DNA of 22,664 nucleotides from SKKC01 sp046542845 (lineage in GTDB: Bacteria > Spirochaetota > Spirochaetia > DSM-27196 > SKKC01): positions 1 through 22,664 of the forward strand of contig JBKHAN010000047.1 in NCBI GenBank assembly GCA_046542845.1. Direction: 5' to 3'. A model generated the notes under the pieces. That model made no database searches. It saw only the letters and a program-made list of their open reading frames with translations, and was not told the origin of the DNA. Positions 22,612-22,664 of this stretch are shown one piece after another. Position 1 is the stretch's first letter. Each line of letters starts with the position of its first letter. The translations under genes were made by a program, and so were the position numbers.

Positions 22612-22633
22612 TACTGTCCGCGACTCTGGTGGT
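22612..22633 (+). repeat. Third copy of the 22-bp terminal repeat
   Basis: TACTGTCCGCGACTCTGG continues to 22633 and matches the left and right ends of the 17179-17325 element at 20 of 22 positions each. It points to the right, so it could be the left end of a related element extending beyond the window, or a solo end. Confidence 0.55.
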
Positions 22634-22664
22634 GATGGGGGTTTAAGCGGCTGCATAGCAAGGA

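Noticed and set aside
1..22664. CRISPR arrays, tRNA or rRNA genes, phage or toxin-antitoxin modules.
   Set aside because: No regularly spaced repeats of CRISPR size, no recognisable tRNA or rRNA segments and no such proteins were seen; the 11-bp arrays are too short and contiguous for CRISPR.

Overview
The window looks like a chromosomal segment of a free-living saccharolytic bacterium, most plausibly a spirochaete (Spirochaetota). The reasons are moderately high GC, exported solute-binding proteins whose mature ends start with GGQAE or AAGTQE-like segments, spirochaete-like lipoboxes (ASAC, AAAC), frequent GTG starts and sugar ABC systems without their own ATPase. The taxonomy is inferred from these features only; there is no rRNA or tRNA in the window.

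Left part (1-12021): an HD-domain hydrolase and a convergent MarR-type regulator come first. They are followed by a seven-gene rightward operon (1603-10830): a short leader ORF, an exported sugar-binding protein, a MalG-type permease, a MalF-type permease, a 1059-residue clan GH-Q phosphorylase, a cytoplasmic GH30 glycosidase and a lipoprotein GH16 glucanase carrying a CBM4-like module. A ROK-family repressor converges on the operon end. Together this reads as a beta-1,3/1,6-glucan (laminarin-like) utilisation locus. GH16 cuts the polymer at the cell surface, the ABC importer takes up oligosaccharides, GH30 removes branches or side linkages, and the phosphorylase splits the rest with inorganic phosphate.

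Right part (12178-22188): a leftward operon encodes an OmpR/PhoB-type response regulator, its membrane histidine kinase and a small alarmone (ppGpp) synthetase. Divergent from it is an exported calcineurin-like phosphoesterase. After a 424-bp structured intergenic region comes a UgpB-A-E-like ABC importer with two tandem glycerophosphodiesterases, one a lipoprotein and one cytoplasmic. This looks like a glycerophosphodiester / organic-phosphate scavenging regulon. Direct repeats with an exact 11-bp period lie upstream of the response regulator (two units), the phosphoesterase (four units) and the UgpB-like gene (four units). That is the architecture of PhoB/PhoP boxes and ties the three transcription units together.

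The main non-coding novelties are those 11-bp repeat arrays, a hairpin that overlaps the phosphoesterase ribosome-binding site, a 147-bp MITE-like element with near-identical 22-bp terminal inverted repeats plus a third copy of the repeat at the right window edge, an 11-G homopolymer beside a perfect hairpin, and a GC-rich hairpin between the first binding-protein gene and its permeases. A small Lys-rich, histone-H1-like protein gene with a clear promoter closes the window.
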